A DNA stretch of 55,592 bases, from the NCBI GenBank assembly GCA_020722815.1, contig DYKB01000045.1:1-55592 (forward strand), given 5' to 3'. The stretch comes from Caldithrix sp. (lineage in GTDB: Bacteria; Zhuqueibacterota; Zhuqueibacteria; Thermofontimicrobiales; Sulfurfontimicrobiaceae). The notes below the pieces were generated by a model that worked only from the letters and a program-made list of their open reading frames with translations, did no database searches and was not told the origin of the DNA. The first letter of the stretch is position 1. The number at the start of each line of letters is the position of its first letter. Positions 9,418-17,783 of the stretch are shown here, in pieces. Both the position numbers and the translations under genes were made by a program.

Positions 9418-10125
9418 ATGAAAAAATATTTTTTGATTTTATTGCTATTGATGCCATTACTCGTCGGTTTTTCGATTCGCGGCCATCGCTGGATTACGGA
9501 TCAGGCCTTTGACCAGTTGCCAGCGATGATGGACGCTTTTAAAAATCATTTTCAGACACCTGTAATGGAAAGTGTCCCACCAGTCTATATGTTACCCGAC
9601 CTTTATGAGTACGGCCATGCTAACGAGAAGCTGGCCCGGAACATGGAAAAGCACTTTAATGCATTAGTTACCGCACTCACGGCAGAAGATTGGCACACCG
9701 CCGAATCTGAAATCGGTTATGTGGCACATTATTGTGGTGATGCCGCCAGTCCCACCCAGAATTCACCCGCCACCTGGGGAGAAATCGATAATGCGTATGA
9801 TTTTGCAGTGGATCATTATCTCGAAACGATTGTTGTGGATAAAATCGAAACTGAGCCGGTACTGATCACGGATATTTATCAATTTACCCTCAATCGCTGC
9901 CAGGAATCTGCCATTTTGAGTGACTCATTGGTCCTGTTTTATCAAAAATCATCCCGGCCGGAAGACTTTTGGCAACAAAGCCAGCATATTTTTCAAAAAC
10001 AACTCAATCTGGCGCTGGTCGATTGCCGGAATGTTTTATATACGGTCTGGGATCAAGCTGGACGGCCAGCGAATTTTCCGAATGGCGGCGGAGGGTGCAG
10101 CAATTGGCCATCTTATGCGGAGTAA
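9418..10125 (+). CDS. Secreted zinc-dependent phospholipase C / P1-nuclease-like protein
   Basis: A 235-aa protein with a strong signal peptide (residues 1-19, ending VGFS). The mature part begins IRGHRWIT, followed later by YGHANEK and then GYVAHYCGDAASP, a histidine and aspartate pattern resembling the GH-x-W and H-x-LGD-x-x-P motifs of the all-helical zinc phospholipase C / S1-P1 nuclease fold. A later DHYLE could supply further ligands. The C-terminal GGGGCSNWPS tail is unusual and may be a small extension. The start has GAAAGGA 9 bases upstream. A 242-bp dispersed repeat ends just before it, and a decayed primase gene follows. The substrate (phospholipid or nucleic acid) cannot be told. 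The family call rests on a few motifs only. Confidence 0.55.
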   Translation: MKKYFLILLLLMPLLVGFSIRGHRWITDQAFDQLPAMMDAFKNHFQTPVMESVPPVYMLPDLYEYGHANEKLARNMEKHFNALVTALTAEDWHTAESEIGYVAHYCGDAASPTQNSPATWGEIDNAYDFAVDHYLETIVVDKIETEPVLITDIYQFTLNRCQESAILSDSLVLFYQKSSRPEDFWQQSQHIFQKQLNLALVDCRNVLYTVWDQAGRPANFPNGGGGCSNWPSYAE

Positions 10126-10489
10126 TTTTCGAAAAAAATTTTAAAGGGTCTTCAATCCAGGTGAGTTAGCTTCAGAATTTCTGATTTCGAGACAAAATTG
10201 ATATCATCGTCGCGAACCATTCGGATCAGAGAATCTTTTATTTTTTGTTTATAAAAGGTAGTGTAAAATAGATATGAAAAGAATCGAGAAAAAGAGACGA
10301 AAGGCACCCTCCCGAAAAACAAAGGAACGGTAAAGCGAAGCTAACAAAAAAAAAGGGAAAAAGCAAGTACGAAATTTTACCAAACGGCGGCAAAGCAGTT
10401 AAAATTGGACATAGTTATCCTCAGGCTGCTTGAGGCAGTGAAGTCGGTTGAAACGAGGAGCTTTTAGAAAGAACACGAAACCGATCACA
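10126..10489. other. 364-bp gap with a possible coding remnant
   Basis: No intact gene is seen. On the minus strand a short frame ending at 10152 (about 10152-10270) reads coding-like, with KDSLIRMVRDDDINF and a final LTHLD, but upstream it dissolves into low-complexity sequence with stops. It may be the C-terminal scrap of another broken gene next to the primase pseudogene, or chance. Confidence 0.25.
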
Positions 10490-12348
10490 CTATTTTTCCA
10501 GACAAAAATTTTGGGCGTATTCAAGCAGTCGAACCCATTGCGTCGGTTGGTTCGGTTGATTGACGACGGCCTCAATGGGTACCGGGATTTGGTTATTCAG
10601 TCGGGAATTTTTTCGAATAAAATTGAACCAGGCCACAAAATTAATTGTCGCAGCGGTTGCGCCCGGTTTCGAAGCAAAGTACTCGGACTTATCGATATAC
10701 TTTTAAAAATTTTTGTTAAGCCGTTCGATAATCTGCTTCAGGTTTCTAAAATCCGCCGATGCGGCATCGGAATTTTCCAGGCCAATCACGATTTTATGGT
10801 TAATCACTATATTGGCTTGTTTCAGGAATTGAACAATCAGCGGGCAAACCGGATTGCCGTCAGAGACCAGCAGCGGATTGAAAGTGGCATTTTCCGCGAG
10901 CCGATTGGCCGGGAATGAAACTGCGTTTTTTCCGGCGTGGGATTTTTTCGATGATTGATGTATGTTTTGGAATGTCGGAGCAGGATAAAAATGGTAGCTA
11001 ATAAAATGGCCACCGTTTTAAGCAGTTCCTTCACCATCGTCAGGGTCGAATCGGATGGCGCTTCAACTTTCGGGGTTGGTTCTTTTTCATTTGATTGGGG
11101 GCGGTTCTGTTTTTTGGCTCGCCGGGATTTTTCATCGGCCGTCCGGATTAATTGGGCACAGGCCTGAGTGCGCTGTTCGGGTGACGTGTATCTGAGCCAC
11201 CGATCGATATCTTTGTGATCGTGCCACTTTAACCCAAAAGAGGAGAAGCAAGAACCGAAACCGTCAGGAACCACCGATCGATATCTTTGTGGTCGTGCCA
11301 TTTTAACGGCGCCACCGTTATCCCATCGGCCGCGAGTTGTTGGGTAATTTTGACGGTGGCTTTTTCGCCGGCGGCATCCCGGTCGAGCGCGAGCCAGACC
11401 TTGGAAACCTGAGCTTTTTTCAAATGCTCCCGCTGGGGTTGCGTCAAGGAATTACCACAGAGGGCCAGCACATTCTGGTGGTCGGTGAATTGACAAATGG
11501 AGTGGAGGTCACTTTCGCCTTCCACTAAAATGATTTCCTGAAATTGCTTTAAGGCATCGTAGTGATAAAAAATAGCGCGAAAAAAGTCGCCGATTGATTT
11601 TGGATTTGTAACGGTCTAAATCCTTAATCGTAAAGCCCACCACGTGATTATTTTTAAAATGCGGGAACAGGAGAATTTCGCCGAAAAAATAATCGAGAAT
11701 ATGTTTTCCGCATGTGGCGACCAGGCCGGAACGGAGTAGTTGGGCATTAGTAAAGCCTTGTTGTTTGAGAAAATCGCACAGGGCGCGTCCCCCTTTGGCA
11801 AAGCCGATTTTGAATTGCTGAATGATTTCCGGGCTGCGTTTGCGTTGTTGGGTTAAATACGCCAAAGCCGCATTCGCGTCTGGTTCAAAAAGTTGCTGGT
11901 GATAAAATTCGGCGGCCAGATCAAAAATTTGCCGGGAAACCGGGTCTTGAGCTGGTTTTGGCCGTTCGTCGTTCGCGTCCGGTGCGGGTGGTAGCGGTGT
12001 TTGGGGCGACGAATTATCCCGGATTTTAGCTGAATCGTTTGGGAGCGGGGTCTGGGTGATTTCGGCTAATCGCACGACCGCCTGCGGGAATGAAAGTTGG
12101 TGAAATGCTTGCAGAAACGCAATATGGTCACTGGATTGGGTGACGGTTTTCGAGCCGGCGCCGCAGCCGAAACAATAGAAACTTTGTGTTGCTGGAAAAA
12201 CCGTAAAGCTTGGTTGCGTTTCCGGATGAAACGGACAAAGTCCAACGAAAAGGTTGGCTTGTTTTTCCAACTTAACATCGCGCCCAATCAGATGTTCAAT
12301 CGGAATTTGTTGTTTAAGTTGGCTGATAAATTCTTTGGTAAAGTACAT
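10490..12348 (-). pseudogene. Decayed DnaG-type primase (CHC2 zinc finger + TOPRIM)
   Basis: Reading from 12348 downwards, the first frame gives the primase zinc-binding domain: LCPFHPETQPSF and FYCFGCGAG, a CHC2-type C-x2-H...C-x2-C site. Next comes the primase catalytic-core N-terminus, to VGFTIKDLD. A slip at the A6 run 11580-11585 shifts the frame. The TOPRIM domain then continues as VEGESDLHS, with LDRDAAG carrying the acidic pair. A 37-base segment is duplicated with a 74-base offset (11197-11233 and 11271-11307), again breaking the frame at HDHKDIDRW. A further slip lies at about 10920-10960, where the reading passes to FPANRLAEN. An in-frame TAA falls at 10703-10705, and coding-like sequence continues to TAG at 10490. 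The total, about 619 codons, is a normal primase length. Several independent lesions argue for true decay. The C-terminal third is not recognisable as a DnaB-binding domain, so a phage- or element-derived primase is possible. Confidence 0.8.
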
Positions 12349-12493
12349 CGGCTTGCCATCCTTTTTTTTGTTTTTTGTCCCTTATATTATAAGGAGGGTA
12401 GGCCTTTTTTCCATATCTTTTTATTTTTTTCTAGTTAAAAGAAAAAAATGTTAAAATATTTTACACTATCAAACAATTCGAAAGAAGTTCATT

Positions 12494-13915
12494 ATGTATT
12501 CAAAAATATTTTATATTGCTTGTTTAATTTTCGTCTGGCTGCTTCCAATAGGTGCGCAAGATCCTCCCATTATCTGGAGCTTATCATACCCCGGTAGTGC
12601 TTCCTCAGTAATTGAAACTCAGGACAAAACGCTTATCATAACCGGATCAGAATTAATTAAACTCACCGAAGCAGGAAAAATTCTCTGGGAAAAAAAGATG
12701 TTATGCACGGATGCTCAAAGTGTCAATAACAGCGGTTTTATCGTGATTGGTTATGTGGATACAATAAGAAATTCAGGCTTTATTAAAAAATTTAATGATG
12801 CAGATCAAATTGAGTGGGAAAGGCCAATAAGAGGATGTCCCTATTCTGTTTTTATTACCAAAGATAATGGTTTTATTACTGGTGGTCGTTATGATACAAC
12901 AATTTATAAAAATTGTATTCATGATCAACAAATCCATATTAGCAAATTGGATCCGACCGGAAAAACTGAATGGGAAATCCATGCCGGAGTCGATACTTCT
13001 AATGGGGGGATGAGTCCCGCTATTTATGATTATGCAACGGGTGTAATCCAACTTCAGGATGGAAATTTCCTGGCAGTTGGTTTTGAAAATTATGATGCAG
13101 CTCATGTTGGTATGCGACCAGCCTGGGGAAATGGTTTTTTCATGAAACTTAATCCGAAAGGCGAACAAATCGGCTATTCATCTTACGTAACCAAAATTAA
13201 CTCGATCATGTCAATGTTTGATCGGGGTTACCTGATAACGGCACAAGACCTTCCGGATAATATTTATCCTCGACCCTTTATCCACGCATTTATCGTGAAA
13301 TATAACCAATATGAAAAATTTGAATGGTTAAGTAATGGGATTTCCTGTAGGTCCGGAAGTGAAGCCTGGCAAAACCATTGGCTGAGCGATATTTTTACTT
13401 CGGCAGTCATGACGCCAGACCGAAAATATGTTGTCGTGGGCAAAAAAGAAAAGCAGTTTCTCATCATGGCACTTGATACGCTTGGGAATGAAACTCGCTC
13501 ATTCATTTTCGGAAAGGGCTGTTTGAATTCGATAATACAGACACATACCGGCAACTTTGTTGTAGTTGGTAACGATGGCATTGGCAATGCCCAAATCTAT
13601 TGTATCACCAATATCACTCCTGTTGAATCTATAAAAACGGCTCACCTACCGCTGACAAATGCGCTGGAACCCAATTTCCCCAATCCTTTTAATGCCACCA
13701 CGACTATCCGCTTTACCTTATGGCGGAAAGATCTGGCACGTTTAAAAATATTTGATATCCGGGGTCGGGAAATTACCACGCTGTTAAATAAAGAATTACC
13801 AGCCGGGAGTTATCAGGTCAGTTTTGATGCCGGGGATTTGCCCGGCGGTGTTTATTTTTATCAACTCCAAACTGAGACATCTTTACAAACACGGAAATTA
13901 GCGATAGTTAAGTAA
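12494..13915 (+). CDS. T9SS-sorted secreted beta-propeller-like protein
   Basis: A 473-aa protein with a signal peptide at residues 1-21 (ending IGAQ). The passenger (about 25-385) has loosely repeated units with GGR/GFI and WE-x motifs, such as LTEAGKILWEKK and LDPTGKTEWEI, like outer-membrane-type beta-propeller proteins that chain 'TGKxxWE' blades. The C-terminus (about 390-473) contains EPNFPNPFNATTTIRF, IFDIRGREI and GVYFYQL, then ends TRKLAIVK, a type A T9SS sorting domain that is cleaved and lets the passenger be surface-attached or released. The function of the passenger is unknown. It shares its C-terminal architecture with the genes at 16970 and 17784. Confidence 0.75.
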   Translation: MYSKIFYIACLIFVWLLPIGAQDPPIIWSLSYPGSASSVIETQDKTLIITGSELIKLTEAGKILWEKKMLCTDAQSVNNSGFIVIGYVDTIRNSGFIKKFNDADQIEWERPIRGCPYSVFITKDNGFITGGRYDTTIYKNCIHDQQIHISKLDPTGKTEWEIHAGVDTSNGGMSPAIYDYATGVIQLQDGNFLAVGFENYDAAHVGMRPAWGNGFFMKLNPKGEQIGYSSYVTKINSIMSMFDRGYLITAQDLPDNIYPRPFIHAFIVKYNQYEKFEWLSNGISCRSGSEAWQNHWLSDIFTSAVMTPDRKYVVVGKKEKQFLIMALDTLGNETRSFIFGKGCLNSIIQTHTGNFVVVGNDGIGNAQIYCITNITPVESIKTAHLPLTNALEPNFPNPFNATTTIRFTLWRKDLARLKIFDIRGREITTLLNKELPAGSYQVSFDAGDLPGGVYFYQLQTETSLQTRKLAIVK

Positions 13916-14323
13916 TCTGATAAAATGGAACGCGTTTCCCAAATAATCGCTGTCCAAAATCTACTCCGGGACGAATGAAAATTTGGCTGGATATTTTTTA
14001 AAAGACCTGATTTTTAATCCGGACAGCTATCGGCTATTTTCCCTGCCTGCAATCCCTTCAGATACCTCAATTTTAATAAAAATTTTTTTTCAACTGGATT
14101 AAAAACGATCCGGAAATCGTTTGTTTAATTAGATGGAAAAAATCATTTGATTATTAAATCCTTATCAAATGACACTTATACTTAATAATCACGGACAAGC
14201 GGTGCTATCATAAGGTCTTTGAAGATCTTAACGATTCCAATTTTTTCCAAATTCCGTATGAGTTTTTTTCACATATTCATTAATCTTTATCTTTCAATTT
14301 AACTTTTTAAAGGAGAAGAAATC
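13916..14323. other. Intergenic stretch without recognisable features
   Basis: An AT-rich gap of about 408 bases between two secreted-protein genes. I see no open frame of credible length, no clear terminator and no member of the palindromic repeat families found elsewhere. The promoter of the S74 protein gene presumably lies here. AAAGGAGAAGAAATC just before 14324 is its ribosome site. Confidence 0.5.
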
Positions 14324-16852
14324 ATGTCAAAAAAACAAAGTATCTTTCTGTTAATGTTACTGATTGCCCTATCAGTATCAATCATTTGGGGCCAAATTCC
14401 CCAAACCATCAGCTATCAGGGGGTATTGACCGATGTCAAGGGCAAACCGGTTGCTGATGGCACGTACAATCTGACCTTCAAGCTCTATCTAACGGCCACT
14501 GGCAGTGAACTCGTCTGGTCTGAAAAACAAACGCTAACCCTGACATCCGGCATCTTTAATGCCATTCTCGGCAAAGTCACGCCCCTGAATCTGCCTTTTA
14601 ATGTCCCCTATTGGCTGGGAATTACCGTGGATCCGGGCGATGAACTTGCACCACGTATTGAATTAACCGCGGCTGCATATAGCCTGAGTTCGCGAACTGT
14701 TGCTGACAGTGTTATTAACGGGAAAAAAATTGCCCGGGGGACCGTGGTACGTAGCCTGAATAACCTGACCGATCATCTAACGCTGAAAGCGGGACCCAAT
14801 GTAACGATAACCTCAGATCAGCATACAATTACGATTTCTGCCATTGGTGGGGATGGAATCGGTGGAAATGGAACGACTGATTATCTGGCAAAATTTACCG
14901 CGCCAAAAACTTTAGGGAATTCACTTTTCTTTGAAAAGAACGGCGGAATTGGACTGGGTACACTCACTCCTGACAAAAATACAATGCTGACAATTGAAGG
15001 AACAAAAGAACGTCCAAACGGCTTGCTGGCGATTGGCCATTTTGGCTCCACAACCATGCGGCCTGCCGGTATTTACGCCGGACTGATTTCCAGTACCGAA
15101 GCGTTAACCGGAGCGGGTATCTATACAAAAGTTCTGGCCTCGCAAAATCCCAATGTCGGCTATCTCTATGGCGCTCAATTTGGAGCGGTTGTCGACCAGA
15201 AAAAATTCTGCCGCGGTGTCAGTATTGGGCTGGAAGGAAATCAAATTGACGAGGATGATATCGCCTTGGAGTTGCTGGCAGTTGATCCCGGCTATGCCCT
15301 TTTTTGCCGGGACGATGGAAAAGCCTATTTTGGAGGTAACGTCGGAATCGGAATATTATCGCCGACTTACAAATTAGAAGTTGACGGTACCGTACAGGCA
15401 AGGGGCTTTAAAATGCCCAATGGCGCTGTTAATAATTATGTATTAACTTCCGATGCCAGTGGTGTGGGCACCTGGAAACCTGTAATTGCTCCAACCATTG
15501 GCTGGACCGTTGCGGGAAATAATATGTATTCAGCCTTATCGGGTAATGTCGGTATTGGAACGAACAATCCTTCGCATAAATTTCATGTTATCGCCCAGGA
15601 AGCCGTGGGCTTGTTTGAATCCAGCGCCAATCTCGCCTATTTACGACTCATGACCAACGAAGGCATGAATAACCGGGTGGAATTTAAAAATTTGCCCGGC
15701 GGCAGTTTAGGATTATGGACGGCTGGTGGTGGCGATGTCCTGAATATAACCCGTGCTGGCAACGTCGGTATTGGAACCCTCACCCCTTCCCAAAAATTGG
15801 ATGTTGCCGGTACCGCCCAAATGACCGGCTTTAAAATGCCCACCGGTGCTGTTAATAATTATGTATTAACTTCCGATGCCAGTGGTGTGGGCACCTGGAA
15901 ACCTGCTATTGCCCCAACCATTGGCTGGACCGTTGCGGGAAATAATATGTATTCAGCCGTATCGGGTAATATCGGTATCGGTACCAGCGATCCTCGCCGC
16001 CTCTTACATATTGCGAATGCCTCCAATGTCTCGTTCGTCCTGGAAGATTTGGGCGCGGCAGCCAACGCCCGAAAGAAATTCATAAATACCGACGACGGTT
16101 TACTGCGATTTGGTAAGTTTGATGACAATTGGAATTTCACGCCGCAAATGACCATTGACAATAACGGTAATGTCGGTATTGGAACCACCGCTTCTTCCTA
16201 CAAACTGGACGTTATGGGTTCAGCTCAGATAACGAATAAAGGCGATGGAGCGTTAATATTAATGTTAAATAGTGAAAGGCCCTACGGATTCTACCAACGG
16301 GGTACGGGTAATCATTCAGGACTGGATTTAAGACCGACTGTTGATCAGAAGTTAATATCTATCTCCACTTCTGATCAAAAAATGTTGGCCGGTTTTAATG
16401 ATGCAAATGTTGGGCCTGATATGGTTTATTTCGTACCTGAGGGAGGTCTTGTCGGTATCGGTACGAACATGCCGAGCAATATATTGACTATTCTGCGAAA
16501 TTCTGCCACCGATCCCATCGCCGACGGCTGGACCACCTACAGCTCCCGCCGCTGGAAAACCAATATTCAGCCGATTAACAACGCGCTGGAATATATCAAA
16601 CAACTCCAGGGCGTGCGGTTTGACTGGAAAGAGACCGGCAAATCCGACATCGGTTTGATTGCTGAAGATGTGGGCAAAGTGATTCCTGAGGTCGTGACGT
16701 ATGAGGAAAATGGGGTCGATGCAAAGTCCGTGGATTATGCGCGCCTGGTTTCCGTCCTGATTGAAGGAATGAAAGAGCAGCAGAAAGTAATTGAACAACA
16801 ACAGAAAAAGCTCGACGACTTAATTCAAAAATTCAATCAGTTGGGAAAATAA
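14324..16852 (+). CDS. Secreted fibre-like protein with C-terminal S74 (endosialidase-type) chaperone domain
   Basis: An 842-aa protein with signal peptide MSKKQSIFLLMLLIALSVSI (cleaved near WGQ) and a strong AAGGAG site. Residues about 25-125, beginning IPQTISYQGVLTD, form the N-terminal module common in FCB secreted proteins. Several GNVGIGT-x-PS-x-KLDV repeats follow, separated by modules with GFKMP-GAVNNYVLTSD, typical of trimeric tail-fibre-like stalks. The last 100 residues (about 740-842), with SSRRWKTNI, GVRFDWKETG, IGLIAEDVGKVIPEVV and a C-terminal coiled coil (IEQQQKKLDD), match the Peptidase_S74 intramolecular chaperone. That domain trimerises the stalk and then cleaves itself off using a Ser-Lys pair. 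A Ser-x4-Lys spacing is present. There are no phage genes nearby, so this is a cellular surface fibre. It lacks an FPNPFN sorting domain. Confidence 0.8.
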   Translation: MSKKQSIFLLMLLIALSVSIIWGQIPQTISYQGVLTDVKGKPVADGTYNLTFKLYLTATGSELVWSEKQTLTLTSGIFNAILGKVTPLNLPFNVPYWLGITVDPGDELAPRIELTAAAYSLSSRTVADSVINGKKIARGTVVRSLNNLTDHLTLKAGPNVTITSDQHTITISAIGGDGIGGNGTTDYLAKFTAPKTLGNSLFFEKNGGIGLGTLTPDKNTMLTIEGTKERPNGLLAIGHFGSTTMRPAGIYAGLISSTEALTGAGIYTKVLASQNPNVGYLYGAQFGAVVDQKKFCRGVSIGLEGNQIDEDDIALELLAVDPGYALFCRDDGKAYFGGNVGIGILSPTYKLEVDGTVQARGFKMPNGAVNNYVLTSDASGVGTWKPVIAPTIGWTVAGNNMYSALSGNVGIGTNNPSHKFHVIAQEAVGLFESSANLAYLRLMTNEGMNNRVEFKNLPGGSLGLWTAGGGDVLNITRAGNVGIGTLTPSQKLDVAGTAQMTGFKMPTGAVNNYVLTSDASGVGTWKPAIAPTIGWTVAGNNMYSAVSGNIGIGTSDPRRLLHIANASNVSFVLEDLGAAANARKKFINTDDGLLRFGKFDDNWNFTPQMTIDNNGNVGIGTTASSYKLDVMGSAQITNKGDGALILMLNSERPYGFYQRGTGNHSGLDLRPTVDQKLISISTSDQKMLAGFNDANVGPDMVYFVPEGGLVGIGTNMPSNILTILRNSATDPIADGWTTYSSRRWKTNIQPINNALEYIKQLQGVRFDWKETGKSDIGLIAEDVGKVIPEVVTYEENGVDAKSVDYARLVSVLIEGMKEQQKVIEQQQKKLDDLIQKFNQLGK
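15404..15983 (+). repeat. Near-identical module duplication in the fibre gene, 423-bp period
   Basis: About 150 bases starting at 15404 recur almost unchanged starting at 15827, an offset of 423 bases or 141 codons. Both encode the GFKMP...GWTVAGNNMYSA module followed by a GN(V/I)GIGT unit. The in-frame offset and sparse, mostly silent differences show a recent module duplication that lengthens the stalk. Confidence 0.85.
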
Positions 16853-16858
16853 CAGGCC

Positions 16859-16885
16859 GACTCCCCTGCGGGAGTTTCGCTTTAA
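16859..16885 (+). terminator. Possible terminator after the fibre gene
   Basis: Just after the stop codon ACTCCC and GGGAGT form a 6-bp stem over CTGC, followed by a modest T-containing tract. The same arm (GACTCCCGCAGG) recurs at about 16910. It is short and the T run is poor, so it may equally be a repeat hairpin. Confidence 0.3.
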
Positions 16886-16969
16886 ATGAGTCTATCAACC
16901 GGCGTCAAAAGACTCCCGCAGGATGATGTTCCACGAGTTCGTGTTAATATATAAAAGGAGATAAAATTT

Positions 16970-17503
16970 ATGAAAAAAATATTGATCTTTCTGGCCATGG
17001 TCCTGGTTGTTGGCTGGATTTTGCTGCCCGAGGCTGGATTGGCGCAATATCAAATCACCCGCAGCACCTTTGGTAATGGCGCCACCGCCAGTTCCAATGC
17101 TACCCATCAGCTCAAAGGAACCGTTGGTCAGACGATTATTGGTATGAACCAGCATACGACATTGCAGCAACAAATCGGCTTCTGGTATCAGATCACACAA
17201 CTCCCAACCAGCGTGGAAACACTTTCCTTCGAAATTCCGCTGGAGTATCGGCTGGAGCAGAACTTTCCCAATCCCTTTAATCCCGCCACCACCATTCGCT
17301 TTGCCTTACGCGCCCGCGGGGAAGTGACGGTGCGGATTTTCGATCTGCTGGGGCGGGAAATTAGCACGCTGTTAAAAGAGGAATTGCCGGCTGGCGTGCA
17401 CCAGGTGGTCTTTGATGCCACCGAATTACCCAGTGGCGTCTATCTCTATCGCATCCAAACGGAAGGTTTTTGCCAGACGCGGAAATTGCTGCTGGTGAAA
17501 TAA
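16970..17503 (+). CDS. Short secreted protein with type A T9SS sorting domain
   Basis: A 177-aa protein, with AAAGGAG upstream of the ATG. The signal peptide spans residues 1-25 (ending AGLA). The mature passenger is only about 60 aa, with STFGNGATASSNATHQLKG and GTVGQTIIGM and a final GFWY, a small module often seen just ahead of sorting domains in FCB genomes. Residues about 88-177 are the sorting domain: EQNFPNPFNPATTIRFAL, IFDLLGREI, GVYLYRIQTE, ending TRKLLLVK. The last about 150 bases are nearly identical in DNA to the end of the gene at 17784-19665, which signals recent copying. With so little passenger, it may be a reporter-like stub left after domain loss or a genuine small surface protein. 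Confidence 0.75.
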   Translation: MKKILIFLAMVLVVGWILLPEAGLAQYQITRSTFGNGATASSNATHQLKGTVGQTIIGMNQHTTLQQQIGFWYQITQLPTSVETLSFEIPLEYRLEQNFPNPFNPATTIRFALRARGEVTVRIFDLLGREISTLLKEELPAGVHQVVFDATELPSGVYLYRIQTEGFCQTRKLLLVK

Positions 17504-17510
17504 CAGTAGG

Positions 17511-17626
17511 GGCGATGCACTTCTGGCACATTCTGCTTGTCCGTTACCTTCAATTCTCGAGCGAAGTGCATCGCCTTTGGTCTAGTCCATTCGGTTTGTC
17601 CGTTACATTCGATTCTTGAGTGAAGT
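17511..17626. repeat. Intergenic inverted and direct repeats
   Basis: GGCGATGCACTTC at 17511-17523 is perfectly inverted at 17563-17575. In addition about 33 bases around TTGTCCGTTACCTTCAATTCTCGAG (17536-17568) recur as a diverged direct copy at 17594-17626. This is non-coding and looks like a dispersed extragenic repeat with partial tandem duplication. Confidence 0.6.
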
Positions 17627-17783
17627 CCCGGATTATGGATGATAGGATATAATTATAAAATTTGGCAAATTACGCAATACGATTCCCTTGAAATAAAATC
17701 ACATCTTAGTTTGATGTTTTTCTAATCGTGCCCCAATTAACAGAAAACCGTAATAAGAAAATTTTTCTGAAAAGAGGAGAAAG

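Noticed and set aside
10448..10918. 156-codon plus-strand frame
   Set aside because: The minus strand of the same stretch continues the decayed primase reading (LAENATFNPLLVSDG and onward to 10490). The plus frame is its shadow and has no recognisable family.
14324..16852. Prophage tail-fibre gene
   Set aside because: It has a signal peptide, and no capsid, terminase, integrase or other tail genes are nearby. A cellular secreted fibre fits better.
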